The notes under the pieces are model-generated. The model did no database searches. It saw nothing but the letters and a program-made list of their open reading frames with translations, and had not been told where the DNA came from. The position numbers and the translations under genes are program-made. From contig JADLAB010000085.1 of assembly GCA_020848455.1 (NCBI GenBank), positions 1 to 40,805 of the forward strand: a stretch of 40,805 nt of DNA. Direction: 5' to 3'. The stretch comes from Polyangiaceae bacterium. Its GTDB lineage: Bacteria > Myxococcota_A > Polyangia > Polyangiales > Polyangiaceae. Below are positions 8,485 through 17,774 of the stretch, in pieces (position 1 is the first letter of the stretch; each line of letters starts with the position of its first letter).

Positions 8485-8502
8485 TGGATCGTGTGCGATC
8501 CA
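8485..8502. repeat. Short perfect hairpin between two leftward genes
   Basis: TGGATCG (8485-8491) and CGATCCA (8496-8502) flank a 4-nt TGTG loop. It lies 59 nt past the stop of the cardiolipin synthase-like gene and about 150 nt before the MYXO-CTERM start codon. It could be an intrinsic terminator stem without a U-run or a regulator site. No second copy is seen nearby. Confidence 0.35.
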
Positions 8503-8560
8503 GAACCTGGTCCATGGATTGGCCAGGCGCGGCTACCTCGCCGCCGAGGAGTGACCCGCG

Positions 8561-10006
8561 TCACAAGAGCGGCGACAAGAGGTGCGCCGCCGACTCGCGC
8601 AGCGTCTGCAGGACGGGCTCGTGCGCCAGGTCGCGCGGACGCACGCGCAGCGAGTCGGCCACGGTCTCTTCGTGCCAGCGCGCGAGCTCGCGGTTCAGCG
8701 CCTCGGAGTGGAGAAAGCAGCCGATCTCGAAGTTGAGCTTGAAGCTCCGGTTGTCGACGTTCGCGGTGCCGATGACGGCGAGGTTGTCGTCGACCACGAG
8801 CGCCTTGGCGTGGAGCATCTGGCCCTCGTACTCGAAGATGTGGGCACCCGCGAGCAAGAGCTCGCGGTAGTACGCGCGCGACGCCCAGCGCACGAGGCGC
8901 ACGTCCGAGCGCGCCGGCACCACGATGCGCACGTCGACGCCGCGGGCCGCCGCCGTCCGCAGCGCCACGGTGAGCGCGTGGCTCGGGATGAAGTAGGGCG
9001 TCGCGAGCCAGATGCGCCGCTCGGCGCGCGTGAGGGCGACGAAGAAGGCGTCGTGGATCCACTCGTCGACGGCGTCGGGCCCGCTCGCGATGACGGCGCA
9101 GGTGACCTTGCACGGCAGGGACACCGGCGCCGGCTCGACCTCGGCGACGTGCTCGCCGGTCGCGAAGAACCAGTCCTCGAGCAGCACGTGCTCGAGCGCG
9201 CCGACGGCCGGCCCGCGCAGCGACAGCGAGATGTCGAGCCACTCGTAGGCGTACTCGTCGCCGATGTTCATGCCGCCGGTGAACGCCACCTCGTGGTCCA
9301 CCACCAGGATCTTGCGGTGGTTGCGGAAGTTGAAGGCCGGCGCGCGCAGACCGCGGAAGCGCGGCGGCAGGAAGGCGGCGACGTGGGCGCCCGCGGCGCG
9401 CAGCGGGTCGGCGAACTTGCCGAGGAAGTGCGACGAGCCGACGGCGTCGACGAGCACGCGCACCTTGCAGCCCGCGCGCGCCCGCTCGGCGAGCAGATCG
9501 CGGATGCGACGCCCGGTCGCGTCGTCGTTCCAGATGTAATAGAGGACGTGGATGGTGTGACGCGCCGCGGCGATGGCGCGCTCCATCTCCGGGAAGGCGC
9601 TGCGCCCGTTGATGAGCAGGCGCACGTCGTTGCCCTGCGAGACCCACACGGTGCGCCCGAAGGCGCGTGCCGGCCCGAGGCCGTCGAGGGCGGTGCCCTC
9701 CTCGCAGCGCGCCATGTGCTGCTGGCGCTCGCGAAACACCTTGGTGCTCTTCGTGCGGCTGCGGCGCTTGCGGCGCAGGTGCGTGCGCCCGAAGAGCCAC
9801 CACGCGAAGATGCCTCCGAGCGGGAACGCGAAGAGCGCCAGCAGCCACGCGAGGGCGGCCTGCGGGCGCCCGCGGCGCTGCAGGAGCACGCTCGGCACCG
9901 ACAGGAGCGCGACGAGCTCGGCGATGCCGAGGATGACGGCCGGCACGAGGCCGATGTCGACCTCGACACCCAGGTACCGGAGCAGCCGGAAGAACGACGT
10001 GCCCAT
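8561..10006 (-). CDS. cls: Cardiolipin synthase-like phospholipase D family enzyme
   Basis: 481 residues, the usual size. Two transmembrane helices at the N-terminus (about residues 14-35 and 45-70), a basic stretch (HLRRKRRSR), then two PLD repeats. The HKD motifs are NHRKILVVD (His230, followed by GGMNIGDEY) and LHAKALVVDD (His399, followed by GTANVDNRSF). The family joins two phosphatidylglycerols into cardiolipin, or uses phosphatidylethanolamine, at the inner membrane. I preferred ATG 10004-10006 over a TTG at 10042 because the first hydrophobic segment follows it directly. The substrate cannot be told apart from that of other bacterial PLDs. It is divergent from the coiled-coil lipoprotein gene. 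Confidence 0.88.
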   Translation of the reverse strand: MGTSFFRLLRYLGVEVDIGLVPAVILGIAELVALLSVPSVLLQRRGRPQAALAWLLALFAFPLGGIFAWWLFGRTHLRRKRRSRTKSTKVFRERQQHMARCEEGTALDGLGPARAFGRTVWVSQGNDVRLLINGRSAFPEMERAIAAARHTIHVLYYIWNDDATGRRIRDLLAERARAGCKVRVLVDAVGSSHFLGKFADPLRAAGAHVAAFLPPRFRGLRAPAFNFRNHRKILVVDHEVAFTGGMNIGDEYAYEWLDISLSLRGPAVGALEHVLLEDWFFATGEHVAEVEPAPVSLPCKVTCAVIASGPDAVDEWIHDAFFVALTRAERRIWLATPYFIPSHALTVALRTAAARGVDVRIVVPARSDVRLVRWASRAYYRELLLAGAHIFEYEGQMLHAKALVVDDNLAVIGTANVDNRSFKLNFEIGCFLHSEALNRELARWHEETVADSLRVRPRDLAHEPVLQTLRESAAHLLSPLL

Positions 10007-10107
10007 GGGCGCAGGATGTCCCGCGGCCTTCCGCTGCGGCAAAGCAATTCCAGCCCGGACGCATCAGAAACTTGACCCGCCCGCGAGGCGGCGGGACACA
10101 GCACGCC

Positions 10108-11124
10108 ATGCGAAGCCTCTTTCTCGTGACCCCCGCTCCGTCCTCGTCCTCCTTGCCCCGACGCCTGCCCGGCCTGCGCGCCTTCGGCGCGCTCGTGGGG
10201 TGCGTGCTCCTGGCCGGCGTCGCGCTCGGCACGACCGGCTGCGAGAAGAAGGGCACCCCCGAGCCCAAGGTCGGCAGCTCCGTCCAGGAGGCGAACTATG
10301 CACAGGACTACCCGGGCGAGCTCGACGCGGCCGCGTCCGGGATGAGCGAGCGCCAGAAGGCGCTCGGCGAGGCCACGGCGAAGTTCGACACCTACCCCGA
10401 CCAGGTGAAGGAGCCGACCAACTACAAGCGCGTCGCCGAGGTGGCGGAGGCCGCCGACAACGCCGGCAAGAGCGAGAAGTACGTCGAGCGCCGCCGCCAG
10501 ATCGAGTGCGGCCAGAAGTTCCTCGGCGAGGGCGACGACGCCATCGCGAAGAAGGTCGCCTCGGGCGTCGGCTACACCGCCCAGCAGAAGGGCTGCTCCG
10601 CCTCCGACGTGCAGTCGGCGACGATGTACGGCTTCAAGAAGGCCATCGAGGAAGAGTCGAAGGATCGCATGCGCAAGGCCAACAGCGCGCACCTGCTCAT
10701 CGACCGCTACAAGGAAGAGATCGGCAAGGACAACGTGCCGAAGGTCGAGGACCAGGCCGACGAGATCGCCGACGCGAGCTACACGGCGAACATCGAGCTG
10801 CCCGAGCGCAAGAACCGCCTCAACAAGATGATCGGCGAGTCGGACGGCATCAAGAAGACGATGGACCGGTACATCGACGAGGAGAAGGCCTTCCAGAAGG
10901 AAGAGGGCCGCACCGAGGCGGAGAAGAAGGCGTCCGACGAGCGCATCGCGAAGATGGAGGACGCCAAGAAGAACCTCGACGACACCGTCAAGCGCGCCAA
11001 GGAGCAGGTCAAGGAGATCGACAAGCAGGTCGCCGACGCGCAGAAGCAGTACACGGACCAGCTCGGCAAGCTGAAGAGCGAGCTCAAGAAGCGCGGCAGC
11101 GAGCAGAAGAGCGACAAGAAGTAG
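10108..11124 (+). CDS. Charged coiled-coil lipoprotein, unknown function
   Basis: 338 residues. The N-terminal region (MRSLFLVTPAPSSSSLPRRL, then a hydrophobic stretch to LGTTGC) looks like a long lipoprotein signal; the lipobox TTGC is not canonical. The mature chain is rich in Lys/Glu/Asp, almost without aromatics, and from about residue 220 to the end follows heptad-like spacing (EAEKKASDERIAKMEDAKKN, VKRAKEQVKEIDKQVADAQK), predicting a long coiled coil. C165 and C180 may form a disulfide. No family is recognised. It could be a periplasmic spacer or adaptor; this is inference. A TTG at 10072 is an alternative start. Confidence 0.8.
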   Translation: MRSLFLVTPAPSSSSLPRRLPGLRAFGALVGCVLLAGVALGTTGCEKKGTPEPKVGSSVQEANYAQDYPGELDAAASGMSERQKALGEATAKFDTYPDQVKEPTNYKRVAEVAEAADNAGKSEKYVERRRQIECGQKFLGEGDDAIAKKVASGVGYTAQQKGCSASDVQSATMYGFKKAIEEESKDRMRKANSAHLLIDRYKEEIGKDNVPKVEDQADEIADASYTANIELPERKNRLNKMIGESDGIKKTMDRYIDEEKAFQKEEGRTEAEKKASDERIAKMEDAKKNLDDTVKRAKEQVKEIDKQVADAQKQYTDQLGKLKSELKKRGSEQKSDKK

Positions 11125-11152
11125 CCGTCCGCGCCGCGCCGCGCCGCGCCGG

Positions 11153-12097
11153 TCAGCCGGCGCGGACGCGCGCTTGCCGGTACCACGCCAGGGTGGTCGC
11201 GAGGCCGGCGTCGAGCGTCGTCTTGGCGCTGAACCCGAAGCGCGCCCGGGCGCGCTCGACGTCGAGCTTGCGGCGCGGCTGGCCGTTGGGGCGCGAGGTG
11301 TCCCACACGATGTCGCCGCGGTAGCCGACGGCCGCGCGCACCTTCTCGGCGAGCTCGCGCATGGCGATCTCGAAGCTCGCCCCGAGGTTCACCGGCTCGT
11401 CGCCGTCGTAGCGCTCGGCGGCGAGGACGAAGCCGTCGACCGCGTCGTCGACGTAGAGGAACTCGCGCGTCGGGCTGCCGTCGCCCCACAGGGTCACGTG
11501 CGGGGCGCCGGCCTCGTCGGCCTCGACGAACTTCCGGATCATCGCCGGGATGACGTGCGAGGTCTCGAGGTCGAAGTTGTCGCGCGGCCCGTAGAGGTTG
11601 ACCGGGAAGAGCACGACGAAGTTCGAGCCGTACTCGCGCCGGTAGCCCTGCGCCATGACGAGCAGCGCCTTCTTGGCGACGCCGTAGGGCGCGTTCGTCT
11701 CCTCGGGGTAGCCGTTCCAGAGATCGTCCTCGCGAAAGGGCACGGGCGCGAACTTGGGGTAGGCGCACACCGTGCCGGCGACCACGACCTTGGGCGTGCC
11801 GTGGCGGCGCGCCTGCTCGAGGACGTGCAGGCCCATGGCCATGTTGTCGTGGAAGAAGGAGCCGGGGTGCCGCAGGTTGGCCCCGATGCCGCCCACCTTG
11901 GCCGCGAGGTGGAACACGAGCTCGGGCCGCAGCTCGTCGAAGAGCGCCGCCGTCCGAGCGCCGTCCGTGAGGTCGCAGTCGCGCGAGTGCGGCGCCGCGA
12001 CGCTCGCCGCGCCGAGCGCGCGCAGGCGCTCGACCAGGTGCGAGCCGAAGAAGCCCGCCCCACCGGTCACGAGCACGCGCTTTCCCTGGATGTCCAT
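11153..12097 (-). CDS. fcl: GDP-L-fucose synthase (GDP-4-keto-6-deoxymannose epimerase/reductase)
   Basis: 314 residues, family length. A short-chain dehydrogenase fold with the NADP-binding GGAGFFGSHL at the N-terminus, HLAAKVGGIGAN, the active-site segments GTVCAYPKFAPVPF and NAPYGVAKKALL (catalytic Tyr and Lys), FPVNLYGPRDNFD and the C-terminal REFLYVDDAVDG. This order is diagnostic of the Fcl/WcaG group, which makes GDP-L-fucose from GDP-4-keto-6-deoxymannose for surface polysaccharide. In the place of the usual SSCIYP stands GTVCAYP. The partner dehydratase (gmd) is not in the window. I chose the internal ATG at 12095-12097, just before the Rossmann strand. It is divergent from the acyl-CoA dehydrogenase gene. 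Confidence 0.88.
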   Translation of the reverse strand: MDIQGKRVLVTGGAGFFGSHLVERLRALGAASVAAPHSRDCDLTDGARTAALFDELRPELVFHLAAKVGGIGANLRHPGSFFHDNMAMGLHVLEQARRHGTPKVVVAGTVCAYPKFAPVPFREDDLWNGYPEETNAPYGVAKKALLVMAQGYRREYGSNFVVLFPVNLYGPRDNFDLETSHVIPAMIRKFVEADEAGAPHVTLWGDGSPTREFLYVDDAVDGFVLAAERYDGDEPVNLGASFEIAMRELAEKVRAAVGYRGDIVWDTSRPNGQPRRKLDVERARARFGFSAKTTLDAGLATTLAWYRQARVRAG

Positions 12098-12145
12098 GGC
12101 GTCCGAATCACTACAGCGAGCGACGGCCTCGCGCAACGGCGCGGG

Positions 12146-12174
12146 TTGTCGCTCCGGCCCGCCGGGGCTACGAC
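12146..12174 (+). promoter_or_regulatory. Candidate sigma-70-type promoter of the acyl-CoA dehydrogenase gene
   Basis: TTGTCG (12146-12151) and TACGAC (12169-12174) are separated by 17 nt. The predicted start point near 12181 would leave a leader of about 30 nt carrying GGAGG (12202-12206) at the right distance from the GTG start. The -10 is a weak match, as is usual in such GC-rich DNA. Confidence 0.4.
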
Positions 12175-12211
12175 GCTACGTGCGGAACGGGGGCCGAGAG
12201 CGGAGGCAGCG

Positions 12212-14032
12212 GTGACGGCGACACACCACTACAAGAGCAACCTGCGCGACATCTACTTCAACCTCTTCGAGGTGCTCGAGATCCAGAAGCGCACCTTCGA
12301 GCACGAGCCCTACCGGCACCTCGACGAGGCGACGACCCGCGAGATCCTGGCGCGCCTCGACGAGCTCTGTCGCACGGAGATCGACGCCTCCTTCGTCGCC
12401 TCGGACCGCGTGCCGCTCGTGCTCGACGCCGAGGGGAACGTCACCCTGCCCGAGGAGCTCAAGCGCTCGAACGCGGCCTACAAGGAGTCGGGCTTCGACA
12501 AGCTCGACGTGCCCGAGCGTCTCGGGGGCTTCGGTGCGCCGCCCTCGGTGAGCTGGGCCGCCTTCGAGCTCGTGTCCGGCGCGAACCCCTGCGTCGGCTA
12601 CTACGCCTTCGGGTCCGTCATCGCGCGCATCATCGACCGGCTCGGCACCGAGTCGCAGAAGGCGCGCTACGTGAAGGCCATGCTGGAGCGCGGCTGGGGC
12701 GGTTCCATGGTCTTGACCGAGCCCGACGCCGGCAGCGACGTCGGCGCGGCGCGCGCCAAGGCGCGGCCCGTCGCGGGCGACGTGTGGGAGATCGAGGGAG
12801 TCAAGCGCTTCATCACGAACGGCGACTTCGACGGCGTCGAGAACATCGTGCACCTCGTGCTCGCGCGCCCCGAGGGGGCGGGCCCCGGCACGAAGGGCCT
12901 GTCGATGTTCATCGTGCCCAAGTTCTGGGTGAACGAGGACGGCAGCCTCGGCGAGCGCAACGGTGCCTTCGTCACGAACATCGAGAAGAAGATGGGCATC
13001 AAGGGCTCGGCCACCTGCGAGATGACCTTCGGCGAGCGCACGCCGGCCCGGGGTCTGCTCGTGGGCGAGGTCCACCGCGGCATCCAGCAGATGTTCCACG
13101 TCATCGAGCAGGCGCGCATGGGCGTCGGCGTGAAATCGGTGGCCACCCTGTCGACGGCCTACCTCCACGCCCTCGCCTACACGAAGGAGCGCGTCCAGGG
13201 CCCCGAGCTGCCGCGCGCCACCGACAAGACCGCCCCGCGCATCGCCATCATCGGCCACGCCGACGTGCGCCGCATGCTGATGCTGCAGAAGTGCCACGCC
13301 GAGGGGATGCGCGCGCTCGCCCTCTTCACGGCCAGCATCCAGGATCAGGTCGAGATCGCGGGCGGCCACGTGGCCGCCGAGGCGAAGTCGCTCGACGCCC
13401 TGAACGACCTCTTGCTCCCGCTCGTGAAGGGCTACTGCTCCGAGAAGGCCTACGAGATGCTGACCCTGTCCTTGCAGTGTCTCGGCGGCTCGGGCTACGT
13501 GCAGGACTACCCCATCGAGCAGTACGTCCGCGACCAGAAGATCGACACGCTCTACGAGGGCACGACGCACATCCAGGCGCTCGACCTCTTGCTGCGCAAG
13601 GTCGGGCGCGACGGCGGCGCGACCCTCGGCGTGCTGCTCGGCCGCATCGGCGAGACGCTCGCCAAGGAAGAGGGGGGCGCGGCGCTCGCCGCCGAGCGCC
13701 AGCGGCTCGGCCGGGCCGTGACGGAGCTCCAGGCCATCCTCGCGGCGCTCATGGGCAAGCTCGGCGAGTCGCTCCAGCACGTCGGCCTGCAGGGCAATCG
13801 CGTGCTCGCGGCCGTCGCCGAGACGGTCATCGGCTGGCTGCTCCTGCGCCAGGCGGCCGTGGCCCTCGGCAAGCGCGACGCGGCCGCCGAGCCCGACCGC
13901 GCCTTTTACGACGGCAAGGTCGCGGCCTGTCGCTTCTACTGCCAGAACGTGCTGCCCTCGCTCGAGCTCACCCGCAAGCTCGTCGAGCAGAGCTCGCTCG
14001 AGCTCCTCTCGCTGCCGGACGACGCCTTCTGA
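12212..14032 (+). CDS. Long-form acyl-CoA dehydrogenase (FadE5-like, about 600 aa)
   Basis: 606 residues. The GTG start is set by GGAGG five nt upstream. An N-terminal extension (YKSNLRDIYFNLFEVL) precedes the FAD-binding core with WGGSMVLTEPDAGSDVGAAR, the beta domain (GSATCEMTF) and the helical C-terminal part. The catalytic base is expected at Glu449 in LYEGTTHIQALDLLL, after GGSGYVQDYPIEQY. About 130 further residues form the C-terminal domain of long acyl-CoA dehydrogenases. The enzyme introduces the alpha-beta double bond in acyl-CoAs during beta-oxidation, passing electrons to electron-transfer flavoprotein. Chain-length preference is not readable. uvrC follows 21 nt later and may be co-transcribed. 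Confidence 0.93.
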   Translation: MTATHHYKSNLRDIYFNLFEVLEIQKRTFEHEPYRHLDEATTREILARLDELCRTEIDASFVASDRVPLVLDAEGNVTLPEELKRSNAAYKESGFDKLDVPERLGGFGAPPSVSWAAFELVSGANPCVGYYAFGSVIARIIDRLGTESQKARYVKAMLERGWGGSMVLTEPDAGSDVGAARAKARPVAGDVWEIEGVKRFITNGDFDGVENIVHLVLARPEGAGPGTKGLSMFIVPKFWVNEDGSLGERNGAFVTNIEKKMGIKGSATCEMTFGERTPARGLLVGEVHRGIQQMFHVIEQARMGVGVKSVATLSTAYLHALAYTKERVQGPELPRATDKTAPRIAIIGHADVRRMLMLQKCHAEGMRALALFTASIQDQVEIAGGHVAAEAKSLDALNDLLLPLVKGYCSEKAYEMLTLSLQCLGGSGYVQDYPIEQYVRDQKIDTLYEGTTHIQALDLLLRKVGRDGGATLGVLLGRIGETLAKEEGGAALAAERQRLGRAVTELQAILAALMGKLGESLQHVGLQGNRVLAAVAETVIGWLLLRQAAVALGKRDAAAEPDRAFYDGKVAACRFYCQNVLPSLELTRKLVEQSSLELLSLPDDAF

Positions 14033-14053
14033 CACGGTCCCGAGCGCACGGGC

Positions 14054-16051
<1,998 letters not shown>

Positions 16052-16229
16052 CGCCCGGACCCGCGACGTTCCCGCGGGGCGAGCGGCTCTCGGCCCTCGG
16101 GCTCGACGCCAGCGGCAGCGGGCAGTGGCGACCCTGAGCCCGTGGCGTCGCGGCACGATTGCCGCAGCAGGCCCGAGACCGAAACGGCGCGCCGTGCGTA
16201 GCTAGCTCTCCTGCCAACACGAGGTCCTC

Positions 16230-17510
16230 ATGCGCCCCACGCCGCGGCTCGCCATTCTCGTCGCCACCCTCGCCACCGCCTGCTCCGTCCCGAACGGCGG
16301 CGAGCCGCTGCGGCCCCCGACCACCGTCGCGGCGCAGCCGACCGCGGCCGTGCCGGCGGCCACCGTGCCACCTGCGACGCCGGTCGTCGGGCGTGGGCCG
16401 AGCGGGGCGGCGGTCGCGGGCGCGAACGCCTTCGGCTTCGATCTCCACCGGCGCCTCGCGCGCGCGCCCGGCAACCTCGCGTTCTCGCCCGCCAGCCTGG
16501 CGATCGCCCTGTCGATGACCTACGCGGGCGCGCGCGGCGCGACCCGTGACGAGATGAAGCAGACGCTCCACGCGCCGGACGACGAGGCGCTCCACCAGGG
16601 CCTCGCGGCCGTGCTGGCGTCGTGGCAGGCGTCGCAAGGCCCGCACGAAATCCACGCCGTGAACCGGCTCTTCGGCGAGCGCTCGCTGCCGTTCCACGCG
16701 CCGTTCGTCGATCTGACCGCCACGCGCTACGCGGCGCCGCTCGACCCGAGCGACTTCGCGCGGCAGCCGGAGGTCGAGCGGCAGCGCATCAACCGCTGGG
16801 TCGTCGAGCAGACGCGCGAGCGCATCGTCGATCTGCTGCCCGACGGCGCCATCACGAGCGCCACGCGGCTCGTGCTCGCGAACGCGCTCTACTTCAAGGC
16901 CGCGTGGCAGGAGCCGTTCCTCGCGCCGCTCACCACGACGGGACCGTTCCACCTCGCCGGCGCTGCGACGAAGGACGTCCCGCTCATGCACAGCAACGCG
17001 ACCGCGGGGCACGCGGCCGTCGACGGCGTCGAGCTCGCCGAGCTCCGCTACGCCGGCGGCCGCTTCGCGACGCTGCTGGTGCTGCCGGCCGCGCGCGACG
17101 GCCTCGCCGCCCTCGAGGCACGGCTCGACGCCGCCACGCTCGATCGCTGGGTCGCGGCGCTCGAGCCGAAGGAGCTCGACGTGACGCTGCCGCGCTTTCG
17201 TCTCGAGCCAGGCACGTCGCTCGCGCTGAAGGAGCACCTCGAGGCACTCGGGATGCGCCGCGCGTTCGGCCCCGCGGACTTCTCGGGCATCTCGGACGCC
17301 GGGCTGTTCGTGGACGAGATCTACCACAAGGCCTTCGTCGCGATGGACGAGGCCGGCACCGAGGCGGCCGCCGCGACGGCGGTCGTGATGAACGAAAGCA
17401 TGCCCATGCCGGCCGCGACGAGCTTCCGCGCGGACCGACCGTTCCTCTTCTTCGTCCGCGATCTCGAGACCGGCCTCGTGCTCTTCGCCGGTCGAGTCGC
17501 CGAGCCGTAG
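16230..17510 (+). CDS. Lipoprotein serpin (serine/cysteine protease inhibitor)
   Basis: 426 residues. The lipobox LATAC and a Pro/Ala/Thr linker of ~40 residues tether the inhibitor to the envelope. The serpin fold is complete: NLAFSPASLAIALSMTYAGA, GATRDEMKQTL, AVNRLFGE, INRWVVEQTRERIVDLLP, LVLANALYFKAAW, LPRFRLE and, at the end, DRPFLFFVRDLETGLVLFAGRV. The reactive-centre hinge is DEAGTEAAAATA (~373-384): small residues after Thr at P14 mark an inhibitory serpin. Counting from P17, the scissile bond should fall near Ser390-Met391. It would trap a target protease by strand insertion. GAGG lies about six nt upstream of the ATG. No protease gene is adjacent. Confidence 0.95.
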   Translation: MRPTPRLAILVATLATACSVPNGGEPLRPPTTVAAQPTAAVPAATVPPATPVVGRGPSGAAVAGANAFGFDLHRRLARAPGNLAFSPASLAIALSMTYAGARGATRDEMKQTLHAPDDEALHQGLAAVLASWQASQGPHEIHAVNRLFGERSLPFHAPFVDLTATRYAAPLDPSDFARQPEVERQRINRWVVEQTRERIVDLLPDGAITSATRLVLANALYFKAAWQEPFLAPLTTTGPFHLAGAATKDVPLMHSNATAGHAAVDGVELAELRYAGGRFATLLVLPAARDGLAALEARLDAATLDRWVAALEPKELDVTLPRFRLEPGTSLALKEHLEALGMRRAFGPADFSGISDAGLFVDEIYHKAFVAMDEAGTEAAAATAVVMNESMPMPAATSFRADRPFLFFVRDLETGLVLFAGRVAEP

Positions 17511-17527
17511 GCGACGCGGCCGGGTCG

Positions 17528-17594
17528 GCACGGTGGTGAAGCCGTCGACGATGACGGTCACGGCTTGGCGCGGCTGCGCCGGCGGCCACCGTGC
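17528..17594. repeat. Nested inverted repeats able to form a three-way junction
   Basis: The outer arms GCACGGTGG (17528-17536) and CCACCGTGC (17586-17594) match perfectly. Inside are two further stems: AAGCCGT/ACGGCTT (17539-17545 with 17560-17566) and GGCGC/GCGCC (17567-17571 with 17576-17580). The element starts 18 nt after the serpin stop and may be its terminator or a structured RNA. There is no U-run. Confidence 0.45.
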
Positions 17595-17736
17595 GCCGCC
17601 GTGCCATGGACGGCTACCCGGTTCATCGTTCATTGTTGGGGGGAGATGAGGGGATGCCTCGGAGCGTGCCATGGCGCGCATGCCGCTGCGTCGCGCTCGA
17701 CGGGGCCCATGCCCGATCGGCGCCGGCACACAGCGA

Positions 17737-17766
17737 TTGGTGCGCGCCGAGCGGCCGCCGTAATAT
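17737..17766 (+). promoter_or_regulatory. Candidate promoter giving a leaderless transcript
   Basis: TTGGTG (17737-17742) and TAATAT (17761-17766) are 18 nt apart. The -10 is the most AT-rich spot in this intergenic region. Transcription would start around 17773-17775, at or next to the ATG of the propeller lipoprotein, which has no Shine-Dalgarno. Confidence 0.45.
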
Positions 17767-17774
17767 CGTGCGCC

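Noticed and set aside
5367-10268. A 1633-codon open frame on the minus strand
   Set aside because: Arg/Ala/Pro-rich nonsense composition, antiparallel to the exonuclease gene and out of frame with the surface protein and cardiolipin synthase genes; an effect of high GC content with few stops.
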